DNA of 64,000 nucleotides from an uncultured Bacteroidia bacterium (GCA_903897145.1 CAIUAN010000006.1:24776-88775), one strand, 5' to 3'; shown: positions 17,639 through 26,294, counted from the first letter of the stretch. Notes: generated from the letters alone by a model not told the origin. Numbers and translations: made by a program.

Positions 17639-17712
17639 GGTCTGGTAGCTCAGCTGGATAGAGCAACAGATTTCTAATCTGTAGGTCATGGGTTCGAATC
17701 CCATCCGGATCA
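17639..17712 (+). tRNA. tRNA-Arg (anticodon TCT)
   Basis: The 74-base cloverleaf has an acceptor stem GGTCTGG/CCGGATC with two G-U pairs and a D-arm with AGCTCAGCTGGATAGAGC. The anticodon stem is ACAGA/TCTGT around the loop TTTCTAA, giving anticodon UCU. The T-arm loop is GGTTCGAATCC. CCA is not encoded. A promoter box precedes it and a strong hairpin follows 10 bases later, so it is a single-gene unit. Confidence 0.95.
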
Positions 17713-17722
17713 CAGAAAAATC

Positions 17723-17763
17723 AAAGGCTTGTAAATAAATTATTTACAAGCCTTTCTGTTTTT
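17723..17763 (+). terminator. Terminator after tRNA-Arg
   Basis: A perfect 15-bp stem, AAAGGCTTGTAAATA (17723-17737) with its complement (17741-17755), closes a 3-base loop. A T-rich tail ending in TTTTT follows. It also lies beyond the stop of the convergent ABC-F gene. Confidence 0.85.
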
Positions 17764-17796
17764 ATTAAGCCTTATTGAAGACTGTTTATCAGTCAA

Positions 17797-19440
17797 TTAT
17801 TTTTGTTTGTTTCGCTCGAGTTCTCGCAAGTTGTCCATTTTCTTCTTCTGAAGAAAACTGTTGATATCTCCTAAGTGCTCTTTGACCTGCTTATTGCCAA
17901 ACTCAAAAACCTTGGTCACTAAACCGGATAGAAAATCACGGTCGTGAGAAACAAGAATTAAAGTTCCATCAAAATCTAATAGCGCACTCTTTAAAATATC
18001 TTTAGTCTTCATGTCAAGATGATTGGTAGGCTCATCAAGAATCAAAAGATTGACTGGCTCAAGCAGTAGTTTGATCATCGCTAAACGAGTCCGTTCTCCT
18101 CCAGATAATACTTTTACTTTCTTGGTGATATTGTCACCTCCAAACATAAATGCACCAAGAATATCTTTTATTTTACTTCGGATATCTCCCTTGGCAACAT
18201 CGTCGATAGTCTGAAATACAGTCGTCTCTTCATCGAGCAGCGAGGCTTGATTTTGAGCAAAATAACCGATCATCGTGTTGTGGCCAAGTGTTAGTGTTCC
18301 TTGGTAGTCTATTTCACCCATTAAGCCTTTGACTAATGTTGATTTTCCTTCGCCATTTTTCCCTACAAAGGCAACACGCTCGCCCCGCTGTATGGTTAAG
18401 GATGCATTTTTAAATACCACATGATCGTCATAGCTTTTGCTCATTCCATCAAGGATTACCGGGTAGTTTCCTGAACGAGGTGAGGGGGGAAATTTAAGTC
18501 TCAAGGCCGAATTATCCTCTTCGTCAATTTCAACGATGGTTAGTTTTTCGAGCATCTTCACACGCGACTGGACCTGGTTGGTTTTAGAATAAGTCCCTTT
18601 GAAACGTTCGATAAAATCTTCGTTGTCGGCAATCATCTTGCGCTGTTCTTCAAACTGCTTCAGCTGCTGATCGCGACGTTCCTGGCGTAAGGTGAGGTAT
18701 AGTGAATAGTTTACTTTGTAGTCGTAGATACGACCCATTGTGACTTCAATGGTTCGAGTGGTTATATTATCGACAAAAGCCCTATCGTGTGAGATTAGGA
18801 TCACAGCTTTAGCGCTGTTAATAAGAAACTCCTCAAGCCATTGGATCGATTCGATATCCATATGGTTGGTGGGCTCATCGAGTAAAATTAAATCAGGTTT
18901 TTTAAGCAGAATCTTAGCGAGTTCAATCCGCATGCGCCAGCCTCCACTGAATTCAGCTGTTGGTCGATTAAAATCTTCACGTTGAAAACCTAAACCAAGA
19001 AGAATTTTTTCGACTTCGGCATCGTAATTGATCTCTTCGATCGCATAGAATTTCTCACTTAAGGTAGACACCTGGTCGATCAGATCGTAGTAGCTCTCCG
19101 ATTCATAGTCTGTCCGAGTTGCCATTTCGTGATTTAAATCCTCGATCTCCTTCTGCATCTCAAATATACTAGCAAATGCTTGAGCTGCTTCTTCAAAAAC
19201 AGTACGGTTGTCATCAGCCATTAAATGCTGAGGTAGATAGGCTATCACGGCATCTTTAGGCGCAGAAATCTTACCAGATGATGGGGCTTGAGCGCCAGCA
19301 ATAATTTTAAGTAGGGTCGATTTTCCGGCACCATTTTTACCCATTAGCGCAATCCGATCTTTGTCGTTGATGACAAATGAAATATCTTTAAATAAGGTCG
19401 TTCCTCCAAAGGCTACGGTAAGTCCATCAACAGAGATCAT
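17797..19440 (-). CDS. ABC-F family ATPase
   Basis: A soluble protein with two ABC domains and no membrane domain, of the ABC-F group that acts on ribosomes (EttA/Uup/YbiT type). The first ABC domain has Walker A GKNGAGKS and signature SGGWRMR with LILLDEPTNHMD. The linker near residues 240-300 is charged and helical. The second ABC domain has GKNGEGKS, LSGGERTR and LILDEPTNHLD. I start at the ATG at 19440 (MISVDGLTVAFGG), since the upstream frame begins with TTG and non-family sequence. The short lysine-rich C-terminus lacks the long Uup coiled coil. A role in translation is inferred. Confidence 0.93.
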   Translation of the reverse strand: MISVDGLTVAFGGTTLFKDISFVINDKDRIALMGKNGAGKSTLLKIIAGAQAPSSGKISAPKDAVIAYLPQHLMADDNRTVFEEAAQAFASIFEMQKEIEDLNHEMATRTDYESESYYDLIDQVSTLSEKFYAIEEINYDAEVEKILLGLGFQREDFNRPTAEFSGGWRMRIELAKILLKKPDLILLDEPTNHMDIESIQWLEEFLINSAKAVILISHDRAFVDNITTRTIEVTMGRIYDYKVNYSLYLTLRQERRDQQLKQFEEQRKMIADNEDFIERFKGTYSKTNQVQSRVKMLEKLTIVEIDEEDNSALRLKFPPSPRSGNYPVILDGMSKSYDDHVVFKNASLTIQRGERVAFVGKNGEGKSTLVKGLMGEIDYQGTLTLGHNTMIGYFAQNQASLLDEETTVFQTIDDVAKGDIRSKIKDILGAFMFGGDNITKKVKVLSGGERTRLAMIKLLLEPVNLLILDEPTNHLDMKTKDILKSALLDFDGTLILVSHDRDFLSGLVTKVFEFGNKQVKEHLGDINSFLQKKKMDNLRELERNKQK

Positions 19441-19745
19441 AATTGATTTTTTGTAAGCCGCAAATATAGCACTTTCATTCAAATCGATCGAGTGGGATTT
19501 TGAAACTATGATCCATTAATCATCAGATGATTGAATAATTTAAGGAGATTCAGTTTTGGTGGCATGGGCAATTTACTTCTCGGAACGCCGAACTCTGTTA
19601 GGTCTGCTCCTCCTGTTTTCTTTCAGTGAATTAAAATTTGATTGTCTAAAATGTAATTCTTGAATTTTATTCGCCGTTTAATTTTAAAATTTATTACTTT
19701 TCACGATCAAATGATTTAGATTTTTAACATGCTAACTTGTTATCA
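19441..19745. other. Intergenic region between divergent genes
   Basis: About 305 bases between the divergent ABC-F and GDSL lipoprotein genes. It is AT-rich, especially in the last 120 bases. I see no tRNA, open frame or strong hairpin. An imperfect dyad, AATCATC-A-GATGATT, lies near 19517. It presumably carries both promoters, but I could not assign a full TAnnTTTG box with confidence. Confidence 0.5.
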
Positions 19746-20462
19746 ATGAAAAATTTAATTCTTTTTCGTCCGTTAAGTAGACTTAGTCTGCTGTTTGTTG
19801 TGGCAGTTGCTTTTTATTCGTGCTCTGTATCACATAAATATGTGAAGGAGGCTAAGGCTAAATGGCAAAATGAAATAGGAGAGTTTAAGAAGCAGGATGT
19901 TGCTCATCCAGATCCTCAAGGGGCGGTGCTATTTACTGGAAGTTCGAGTATTCGATTATGGTCGACACTTGAGGCTGATGTTAAGCCATATCCTGTTATT
20001 CAGCGTGGTTTTGGAGGCTCTAAGTTCTCTGATTTAGCCGTTTATGCGAAGGAAATTATTTATCCTCATCAATTTATGGCCTTGGTGATTTTTGAGGCGA
20101 ATGATATTACGGGTGACAAAACCGATAAAACACCCAAAGAGGTTGCACGATTATTTGAAAATATTGTTCAGGTAGTTCGCGAAAAATATACTCGTAAGCC
20201 AATTTTTGTAGTTGCTATTACGCCTACCTCCAGTCGTTGGAAGGTGTGGCCTCAAATTCAAGAGGCTAACCGATTGCTTCAAGAAGCTTGTCTAAAATTG
20301 CCGAATACCTATTTTATAGATACGGTACCATACTATTTAAAGAAGGATGGGAAGCCACGGGATGAGCTGTTCGGGAAAGATTATCTTCATCAAAATAGAG
20401 ATGGGTATCGGATTTGGGGAACTCTAATTCGTAAAAAATTAGATGAAGTTTTAAAGCAATAG
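19746..20462 (+). CDS. SGNH/GDSL-family hydrolase lipoprotein
   Basis: A 238-residue secreted esterase-like protein. A hydrophobic signal segment leads to a lipobox ending at Cys26 (VAFYSCS), so it is probably a lipoprotein. The SGNH block I is FTGSSSIRLW, with the nucleophile serine in GSSS. The block II glycine is in QRGFGGSKFSD, the block III asparagine in FEANDITG, and the C-terminal catalytic His in KDYLHQNRDGY. The ATG at 19746 is preferred over a TTG 9 bases upstream. The substrate may be an acetylated sugar or lipid, which the sequence cannot decide. It is a single gene. Confidence 0.85.
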   Translation: MKNLILFRPLSRLSLLFVVAVAFYSCSVSHKYVKEAKAKWQNEIGEFKKQDVAHPDPQGAVLFTGSSSIRLWSTLEADVKPYPVIQRGFGGSKFSDLAVYAKEIIYPHQFMALVIFEANDITGDKTDKTPKEVARLFENIVQVVREKYTRKPIFVVAITPTSSRWKVWPQIQEANRLLQEACLKLPNTYFIDTVPYYLKKDGKPRDELFGKDYLHQNRDGYRIWGTLIRKKLDEVLKQ

Positions 20463-20607
20463 CGGAAATAGTTTAAAAATTAGCGCGGGAAAAGCTACCT
20501 TTGTCGTTCGAGATTTTCACTCGCTTAGTTCAAGTTCCCTGATTCATAATCAGACGATGAATGAGTTTAAATCACCCCGATTTTCTAACTTAAATTAATT
20601 TTTCTCA

Positions 20608-21147
20608 ATGAATACTTGGTTTGAATGTACTGCGAAATATGTTAAAATGGACGAGTCAGGCCACGAGCGGACTGTAGGAGAGACCTATTTGCTCGATGCC
20701 GTATCTTTTACGGAAGCCGAAAGTCGAATTTTCAAAGAGTTGGCTACCATGGTCACAGGCGATTTTATGGTTAGTCGGATCTCTAAGACGCGTATTTCGG
20801 AGATTATCCCGTCGGATACTGGCGATCGTTGGTACAAAGCCAAGGTTACTTTTATCACTGTTGACGAGGAGAGTGGTAAAGAGAAACGCGTTTCGCAGAT
20901 GGTCTTGGTGTTTTCTACCACAGTGAAGGATGCTTACGATCAAGTTATTGAGTCGATGCAAGGGATGATGGCCGACTTTGAAATTAGCGCGATAAGTGAG
21001 AGCACTATTTTAGATGTTTTCCCGTATGAAGTTGGTGCTATTTTGCCTCCAGGTAACTTCACCTCGCTCGGTGCAGCAGCCTTGCCTGATATTGATGACT
21101 CAGATTTTTTGAGTGAGGTGCCTCAACTTGGTGAGGAGGAGATTTAA
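20608..21147 (+). CDS. DUF4494 domain-containing protein with internal duplication
   Basis: A 179-residue cytosolic, acidic protein of a family that I know only from Bacteroidota and that has no known function. Two halves resemble each other: residues 4-68 run from WFECTAKYVKMDESG to SKTRISEIIPS, and residues 75-139 run from WYKAKVTFITVDEESG to SESTILDVFP. Each has strands, a helix and a closing strand, so the fold is probably a tandem repeat. The C-terminal 40 residues are acidic and likely disordered. It precedes the peroxiredoxin gene by about 75 bases on the same strand; a functional link is unproven. Confidence 0.8.
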   Translation: MNTWFECTAKYVKMDESGHERTVGETYLLDAVSFTEAESRIFKELATMVTGDFMVSRISKTRISEIIPSDTGDRWYKAKVTFITVDEESGKEKRVSQMVLVFSTTVKDAYDQVIESMQGMMADFEISAISESTILDVFPYEVGAILPPGNFTSLGAAALPDIDDSDFLSEVPQLGEEEI

Positions 21148-21221
21148 AGATGCTTATTAGATTCAAAATAAATTTTGAATTAATTATATTTTAGTTATTT
21201 AACACTTTAAAAATTATATTT

Positions 21222-21854
21222 ATGAGTACACTAGTTGGAAAAAAAGCACCAGAATTCAAAGCAAATGCCGTGATTAACGGTAATGATATTGTTGAAAATT
21301 TCTCTCTTGATCAATTTATTGGCAAGAAATATGTGGTATTTTTCTTTTATCCACTTGATTTTACTTTTGTTTGCCCTACAGAGCTTCTTGCTTTTCAAGA
21401 GAAGTTAGCTGAATTTGAAAAACGCGAAACAGCTGTTGTTGGTTGTTCTGTTGACTCTCAGTTCTCGCATTGGGCTTGGTTGAATACCGAAAAGAAAAAT
21501 GGAGGTATTAAAAGCGTTAAATATCCTATCGTTGCCGATTTATCTAAAACTATTGCTGAGAACTATGGTGTTTTAGCAGGTGAATACGACATCGATGAAG
21601 AAGGAAAGTCTGTATTTAACGGAGCTCCAGTAGCTTACCGTGGTCTTTTCCTAATCGATAAAAAGGGTGTTGTTCGTCATCAGTTGGTTAATGACCTTCC
21701 TTTGGGTCGTAGTATTGACGAGGCTTTGCGCACGGTCGATGCCTTGCGTCACTTTGAAGAGTATGGTGAAGTGTGTCCTGCAAACTGGCAAGAAGGTAAG
21801 GATGCTATGAATGCAACCGCAGAAGGCGTTGCTGGTTATCTTTCGAATCACTAA
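21222..21854 (+). CDS. 2-Cys peroxiredoxin (AhpC/Prx1 type)
   Basis: A cytosolic thiol peroxidase that reduces hydrogen peroxide and organic peroxides. The peroxidatic cysteine is Cys51 in FYPLDFTFVCPTEL, and the resolving cysteine is Cys185 in EEYGEVCPANWQ, so it is a typical 2-Cys enzyme. Length (210 residues) and the C-terminal segment YLSNH suit the Prx1/AhpC branch, which is prone to over-oxidation. No ahpF gene is adjacent; thioredoxin (trxA at 54.2 kb) could be the reductant. A bidirectional terminator separates it from the convergent GroES-like gene. Confidence 0.94.
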   Translation: MSTLVGKKAPEFKANAVINGNDIVENFSLDQFIGKKYVVFFFYPLDFTFVCPTELLAFQEKLAEFEKRETAVVGCSVDSQFSHWAWLNTEKKNGGIKSVKYPIVADLSKTIAENYGVLAGEYDIDEEGKSVFNGAPVAYRGLFLIDKKGVVRHQLVNDLPLGRSIDEALRTVDALRHFEEYGEVCPANWQEGKDAMNATAEGVAGYLSNH

Positions 21855-21871
21855 TCCAACGGATAGTTAAT

Positions 21872-21905
21872 AAAAAGGGAGCTCAATTGATTGAGCTCCC
21901 TTTTT
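21872..21905. terminator. Bidirectional terminator
   Basis: A perfect 10-bp stem, GGGAGCTCAA (21877-21886) with TTGAGCTCCC (21891-21900), has a TTGA loop and is flanked by AAAAA and TTTTT. It serves the convergent peroxiredoxin and GroES-like genes. Confidence 0.9.
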
Positions 21906-21924
21906 ATTTTTAACCATCTTCAGA

Positions 21925-22308
21925 CTATTCAAAAAGCCCCTCTTCGCGCACCGTCATAACAATGGCTGAGTGCGATAAGATGATGTATTTTTCCCCTTTG
22001 AACTCTATTTCATAACCCGATTTGGCAAGATAAATTGCCAGATCTCCAACTTTAGCTTGTAAGGGGACATATTTGGTCGATTCGTTCTTCTCCTTCCAAG
22101 GTTCTACCTCGTCGTTGATCGCTGGAATAGCAAAGCCTGGGCCTACTTTAATGATATATCCCGCTTGAATATTTTCTTTGTCAAGAACTGCAGCAGGAAG
22201 ATATAGTCCAGATGTAGTTTGTTGATTTGGGTTTTTAGGCTTGACAAGTACTTTGTCTCCAATCATGATGATCTTTTCTAGATCTTTTGCGTCAAGATTT
22301 AAACTCAT
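21925..22308 (-). CDS. GroES-like co-chaperone family protein
   Basis: A 127-residue Cpn10-fold protein. The N-terminal KIIMIGDKVLVKPK and the segment TSGLYLPAAV correspond to the first strands and the mobile loop of GroES. The C-terminal half contains KVGDLAIYLAKSGYEIEFKGEKYIILSHSAIV. It is about 30 residues longer than ordinary GroES, because of an N-terminal extension and an insert around residues 70-90 (AINDEVEPWKEKNESTKYV). No groEL is adjacent, so it is probably a second, divergent GroES-like protein and not the main co-chaperone. Whether it binds GroEL is not known from the sequence. Confidence 0.82.
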   Translation of the reverse strand: MSLNLDAKDLEKIIMIGDKVLVKPKNPNQQTTSGLYLPAAVLDKENIQAGYIIKVGPGFAIPAINDEVEPWKEKNESTKYVPLQAKVGDLAIYLAKSGYEIEFKGEKYIILSHSAIVMTVREEGLFE

Positions 22309-22345
22309 AGGTTTTACTTCTGCAGTGTTGAGTGTTTTGTGGTTG

Positions 22346-23185
22346 TTATTTCAATTGAGCTTCAATCCAAACTGGTAAATGATCGGAAGGGTATCGGTTA
22401 TTGCTGGAGTCGGTAATAACTTTATAATTATTTACTTCTACCATCTTATTGACGAAGATATAGTCGATTCTTTTCTCTAATTTACTTTGAATATCAAAGT
22501 CGTTAAAGGTTCCTATGGGGCCTTTGGGTGCCTCTTTGGTGATTTGCCTAGCATCCTTTAATTTCTGCTTGATCACTAATAGTGGTTTCTCTTCAGGGGT
22601 AAGATTGAAGTCGCCAGTTAATAAAAGTGGGTCTTTTCGATCTGTAATCTCACTGATTTTCTTTAAGATTAATTCTGCCGATCGAACTCTTGCCGTCACT
22701 CCGAGATGGTCGAAATGAGTGTTGAAGACATAGAATGTTTTATACGTTTCGTTCTCTTTAAATCGTCCCCAGGTACAAACTCTATTTAAAGCGGCATCCC
22801 AGCTTTTAGAGGGCATTTGAGGCGATTTTGAGAGCCAGAAGGTTCCGTTTTCTAATAAGGTATAGCGTTGTGAATTGTAAAAGATTGCTGAGAACTCCCC
22901 ATTGACATTTCCGTCATCACGTCCCACCCCAACATAATCAAAGGTTTTCATCCCATCTTTAAGGTTCATAACCTGATCGAAAAGCGCCTCTTGGACACAG
23001 AAGATATCAGCCTTGTGCGTTTTTAGTAGTTTGATTACGGCTTCTCGACGCTTGGGCCAACTATTTTCGAGATCACCAGGATTGTTATATCGGATATTAT
23101 AGGTGATCACATTCATAGGCTTCTGTGCAAAAGAGCTAAAGGATGCCACAAAGAAAAATAGGAACAATAGGAGGTTTGCTTTCAT
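22346..23185 (-). CDS. Secreted endonuclease/exonuclease/phosphatase family protein
   Basis: A 279-residue protein with a cleavable signal peptide (about residues 1-20, ending SSFAQ) followed by a complete EEP domain. Metal and catalytic motifs are visible: NVITYNIRYNN, the glutamate in FCVQEALFDQ, NTHFDHLGVTARVRSAE, TGDFNLTPEE and the C-terminal YPSDHLPVW. Such exported EEP proteins act on nucleic acids, phospholipids or sugar phosphates, and the substrate cannot be inferred here. It is followed by the GroES-like gene on the same strand at 37 bases. Confidence 0.87.
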   Translation of the reverse strand: MKANLLLFLFFFVASFSSFAQKPMNVITYNIRYNNPGDLENSWPKRREAVIKLLKTHKADIFCVQEALFDQVMNLKDGMKTFDYVGVGRDDGNVNGEFSAIFYNSQRYTLLENGTFWLSKSPQMPSKSWDAALNRVCTWGRFKENETYKTFYVFNTHFDHLGVTARVRSAELILKKISEITDRKDPLLLTGDFNLTPEEKPLLVIKQKLKDARQITKEAPKGPIGTFNDFDIQSKLEKRIDYIFVNKMVEVNNYKVITDSSNNRYPSDHLPVWIEAQLK

Positions 23186-23312
23186 TCGAATAAATTTTAA
23201 TTGACGTGTTTATTAGGGTCTTTAAATTCGAATGTAACCTCCATAGGTTGAATTTTTAACAGATTCAACTTATGAAGGTCACCTCGGTATGTTTGTTCTT
23301 GAAAAGTATGAA

Positions 23313-25361
23313 TTATTTCAAGATGGCGACGCTTCGTTTCACGAAATTATTAAGCGCTTCACCTTTTAGCATATTATTGGCTAATAGTGCAAGATCAACA
23401 AGCTGTTTTGCCAGGTCGTGAGAGCCACCAAAAGCTTCCAATGACTTGCGCTTTTTCTCTTCTGTCTCTGAGATTTTTTGTTCTGTGGCGGTAAGCAGAT
23501 CTTTCTCCTCTTGGGTAATCTCTTCTTCTTTTTTGCCCTCTTTTAATTTCTCAAGTGTCTCTTTCTCTGATTTATATTTTGCAATTTCTTTACCAGAAAT
23601 AGCAAGTTCTTTTTCCAAAGTCTCTTGCTTGTCGGTCATGATTTTTTTGATCAGGGGATGACTCACGTTGACCACTAGATTATAGCTGTCAGGAAGATCG
23701 CCGTAAAAGCTCATGCCGCTTTGCATTTTCGACATGTCTTTCATTCTGCGCATAAACTCATTTTGTGTCACCACCATTGGAGTGGCAGATTCTCCAAGAT
23801 CTTGAAAATCGATGATGAATTGACCGCGATCTTTCGGTGTGATCGCTTGGAATATTGGACTTAGCTCGTTTTTCTCATCGAGTGTTAAGACCTCTTTTTT
23901 CTCATCGTTTTTGGCAATTAATTTATCAGCCACATCAGCATCTACGCGGACGAAGTGTTTCTCTGGGAATTTCTGTTCGAAATGATTCAATAGGGGAGTA
24001 GCCAGCACATCGTTCATGATTAATACATCATACCCTTTTTGTTTAGCTGCCTCAATAAAGCTAAACTGTTCATCTTTATTTGTTGCATATAGATAGACTA
24101 GTTTATTGTCTTTATCCGTTTGATTGGCTCCAATTAAGTTTTCATATTCTTCCATCGTAAATGATTTCCCATCACTATTTTGGAAGAGGTAAAAATTTAA
24201 AGCTTTTTCATAGAATTTCTCATCTGTAAGCATACCATATTCGATAAACAGTTTAAGATCATTCCATTTGTTCTCAAATTCAGTTCTATTCTCTTTGAAT
24301 AGTTCAGTCAGACGATCAGCTACTTTTTTAGTGATATGTCCACTGATCTTCTTTACATTCGAATCATTTTGCAGATAGGATCTTGAAACATTCAATGGAA
24401 TATCTGGGGAGTCGATCACGCCATGCAAAAGTGTTAAAAACTCAGGGACTATTCCTTCTACTGCGTCTGTGACAAAGACCTGAGAGCAATAGAGTTGGAT
24501 TTTATTTTTCTGAACCTCGAAATTGTTCTTCAGTTTTGGGAAATAAAGTATACCAGTCAGGTTGAATGGGTAATCAACGTTTAAATGAATATGGAATAGC
24601 GGTTCGTCACCAAAGGGGTATAGTTTATGATAAAAGTCTACATAGTCTTGCTCTTTTAAGTCGGCAGGTTTTTTCACCCATGCAGGCACAGTCTCATTGA
24701 TCTGATTATCTTCTTCTGTCTCTACCTGTTTCCCATCTTTCCAATCTTTTTTCTTGCCAAAGACAATTGGGGCAGGAAGGAATTTGCAATATTTATTCAG
24801 AAGTTCTGTAATTCGATTCTCTTCCAGAAACTCTTCAGAGTCAGCATTGACATGCATGATAATATCTGTCCCTACTTCTTCTTTTTCGGCCTCTTCAAGG
24901 GTGTATTCTGGCGAGCCGTCACAGATCCAACGGACTGGTTTTGCTCCGTCTTGGTAAGATTTTGATATAATTTCAACCTCTTCTGAAACCATAAACGAGG
25001 AGTAGAATCCTAGTCCGAAATGGCCAATGATGGCATTGGCGTCGTCTTTATATTTTTCTAAGAACTCATTGGCCCCTGAGAATGCTATTTGGTTGATGAA
25101 TTTTTCAACTTCATCAGAGGTCATTCCTATTCCGTTGTCAGAAATAGTGATTGTTTTAGCCTCTTTGTCAAGTTTGACAGATACTTTCAGGTTCTCTACA
25201 CTTCCTTTATATTTTCCTGTCGATGCAATTGTCTTTAGTTTTTGGGTGGCATCAACGGCGTTTGAAACGATTTCACGAAGGAAGATATCGTGATCTGAAT
25301 AGAGAAATTTCTTAATAATGGGAAATAGGTTATCACTAGTAACCCCAATTTTACCTTTCAT
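23313..25361 (-). CDS. htpG: Molecular chaperone HtpG (Hsp90)
   Basis: Bacterial Hsp90. The N-terminal GHKL ATPase domain has IFLREIVSNAVDATQKL, the DNGIGMT box and GHFGLGFYSSFMV. The middle domain contains the catalytic arginine region LNVSRSYLQND, and the C-terminal dimerisation domain follows. At 682 residues it is somewhat longer than E. coli HtpG, mainly through a charged Lys/Glu-rich helical insert near residues 575-630, which is usual in Bacteroidota. It is a single gene with the two tRNA genes upstream on the same strand. Confidence 0.97.
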   Translation of the reverse strand: MKGKIGVTSDNLFPIIKKFLYSDHDIFLREIVSNAVDATQKLKTIASTGKYKGSVENLKVSVKLDKEAKTITISDNGIGMTSDEVEKFINQIAFSGANEFLEKYKDDANAIIGHFGLGFYSSFMVSEEVEIISKSYQDGAKPVRWICDGSPEYTLEEAEKEEVGTDIIMHVNADSEEFLEENRITELLNKYCKFLPAPIVFGKKKDWKDGKQVETEEDNQINETVPAWVKKPADLKEQDYVDFYHKLYPFGDEPLFHIHLNVDYPFNLTGILYFPKLKNNFEVQKNKIQLYCSQVFVTDAVEGIVPEFLTLLHGVIDSPDIPLNVSRSYLQNDSNVKKISGHITKKVADRLTELFKENRTEFENKWNDLKLFIEYGMLTDEKFYEKALNFYLFQNSDGKSFTMEEYENLIGANQTDKDNKLVYLYATNKDEQFSFIEAAKQKGYDVLIMNDVLATPLLNHFEQKFPEKHFVRVDADVADKLIAKNDEKKEVLTLDEKNELSPIFQAITPKDRGQFIIDFQDLGESATPMVVTQNEFMRRMKDMSKMQSGMSFYGDLPDSYNLVVNVSHPLIKKIMTDKQETLEKELAISGKEIAKYKSEKETLEKLKEGKKEEEITQEEKDLLTATEQKISETEEKKRKSLEAFGGSHDLAKQLVDLALLANNMLKGEALNNFVKRSVAILK

Positions 25362-25517
25362 ACTATGTTGATTTAATAAGTTAATATTTTTTATAAATAT
25401 ACTTCTGATGGTTATTCAAAGTGTATGCCAAAAGGCATTTACTGACTTCCTGTCATAATTCACAGTTGGTCTGATAGGTGACAAGACAAAATTTCACACG
25501 TAACCTATGTTAAACGA

Positions 25518-25551
25518 CAAAGACCTCAATATATTAATATTGAGGTCTTTG
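25518..25551 (-). terminator. Terminator after tRNA-Trp
   Basis: A perfect 15-bp stem, CAAAGACCTCAATAT (25518-25532) with its complement (25537-25551), has an ATTA loop. It abuts the tRNA-Trp 3' end on the minus strand. The stem ends in TTTG on the transcript side, with no long U run. Confidence 0.75.
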
Positions 25552-25624
25552 CACGGGAGGAGCGACTCGAACGCCCGACACCTGGTTTTGGAGACCAGTG
25601 CTCTACCAACTGAGCTACACCCGT
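25552..25624 (-). tRNA. tRNA-Trp (anticodon CCA)
   Basis: The 73-base cloverleaf on the minus strand has an acceptor stem ACGGGTG/CTCCCGT, with a T-T mismatch at the sixth pair. The D-arm is AGCTCAGTTGGTAGAGC, the anticodon stem CTGGT/ACCAG encloses CTCCAAA (anticodon CCA), and the T-arm contains TTCGAGT. The CCA tail is not encoded. It follows tRNA-Ser by 5 bases on the same strand, so the two form one transcript. Confidence 0.93.
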
Positions 25625-25629
25625 AGAAG

Positions 25630-25714
25630 CGGAGAGAGAGGGATTCGAACCCCCGGTACCTCTCGGTACAGCGGTTTTCAAGACCGCCGCAATCGACCAC
25701 TCTGCCATCTCTCC
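25630..25714 (-). tRNA. tRNA-Ser (anticodon TGA)
   Basis: The 85-base minus-strand gene has an acceptor stem GGAGAGA/TCTCTCC and anticodon loop CTTGAAA between GCGGT and ACCGC (anticodon UGA). A long variable arm, TACCGAGAGGTA, marks a class II tRNA. The T-loop is GTTCGAATC. CCA is not encoded. A good promoter lies 10-40 bases upstream. Confidence 0.95.
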
Positions 25715-25724
25715 AAAGCGTGTG

Positions 25725-25754
25725 CAAAAGTATACTTTATTTTGATTCGTCAAA
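25725..25754 (-). promoter_or_regulatory. Promoter of the tRNA-Ser/tRNA-Trp unit
   Basis: On the minus strand TTTG (25754-25751) is followed after 18 bases by TACTTTTG (25732-25725). This is the Bacteroidota TTTG-N19-TAnnTTTG arrangement within one base. The -7 box is 11 bases from the tRNA-Ser 5' end. It is the most complete promoter in the window. Confidence 0.7.
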
Positions 25755-25937
25755 AATTATCGGGCATTATTTTAAAAGAATTTAATGTTATCGGATAGAT
25801 TAGTGGATTGTTGGATTTGTAAATTTTTTTTACTTGATTTGTCAAGTTAATTAATTTTACAACTGTTTCATAATTTATTTCTGATTATTCCTTCTAGCCC
25901 TAGAAAAGCTTGAATTAATTTTTTTTAATAATTTTTG

Positions 25938-25945
25938 TATATTTG
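25938..25945 (+). promoter_or_regulatory. Putative -7 box of the HU gene
   Basis: TATATTTG matches TAnnTTTG about 65 bases ahead of the HU ATG. The implied 5' leader of roughly 58 bases is AT-rich with no obvious structure. No -33 element was found at the right spacing. Confidence 0.45.
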
Positions 25946-26009
25946 TGAATTATGTTTAACTTTCGACAAATCTGAATCTTCGTTTAATAATTTTAATTTC
26001 AAATTTACT

Positions 26010-26282
26010 ATGAACAAAACTCAATTAATTGATGCAGTTGCTGCTGAGGCAGGACTAACTAAAGTTGATGCAAGAAAAGCTGTTGACGCTTTTGTAAAAG
26101 CAACTGGCGAACAACTTAAACAAGGTGAGAAAATCGCTCTTGTAGGATTTGGTACTTTCTCAGTGTCTGAAAGACCTGCACGTGAAGGTCGTAACCCACA
26201 GACTGGTGCAAAAATCAAAATTGCTGCTAAGAAAATTGTAAAATTCAAAGCTGGTAGCGAACTTAACGACTCTGTACAATAG
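26010..26282 (+). CDS. HU-family DNA-binding protein
   Basis: A 90-residue nucleoid protein. The N-terminus MNKTQLIDAVAAEAGLTKVDARKAVDAF is the HU dimerisation region. The DNA-binding arm contains GFGTFSVSERPAREGRNPQTGAKI with the tip Arg-Asn-Pro. I use the ATG at 26010, since the open frame upstream to 25935 overlaps the promoter region and has no HU similarity. Length is exactly that of HU-alpha/beta. A strong bidirectional terminator follows. Confidence 0.96.
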   Translation: MNKTQLIDAVAAEAGLTKVDARKAVDAFVKATGEQLKQGEKIALVGFGTFSVSERPAREGRNPQTGAKIKIAAKKIVKFKAGSELNDSVQ

Positions 26283-26294
26283 TCGTTTCAATCA

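Noticed and set aside
25494..25798. Open frames on both strands over the tRNA-Ser/tRNA-Trp region
   Set aside because: They translate the tRNA genes and their flanks (for example a stretch with [14 protein letters not shown], a known translation artefact of tRNA genes).
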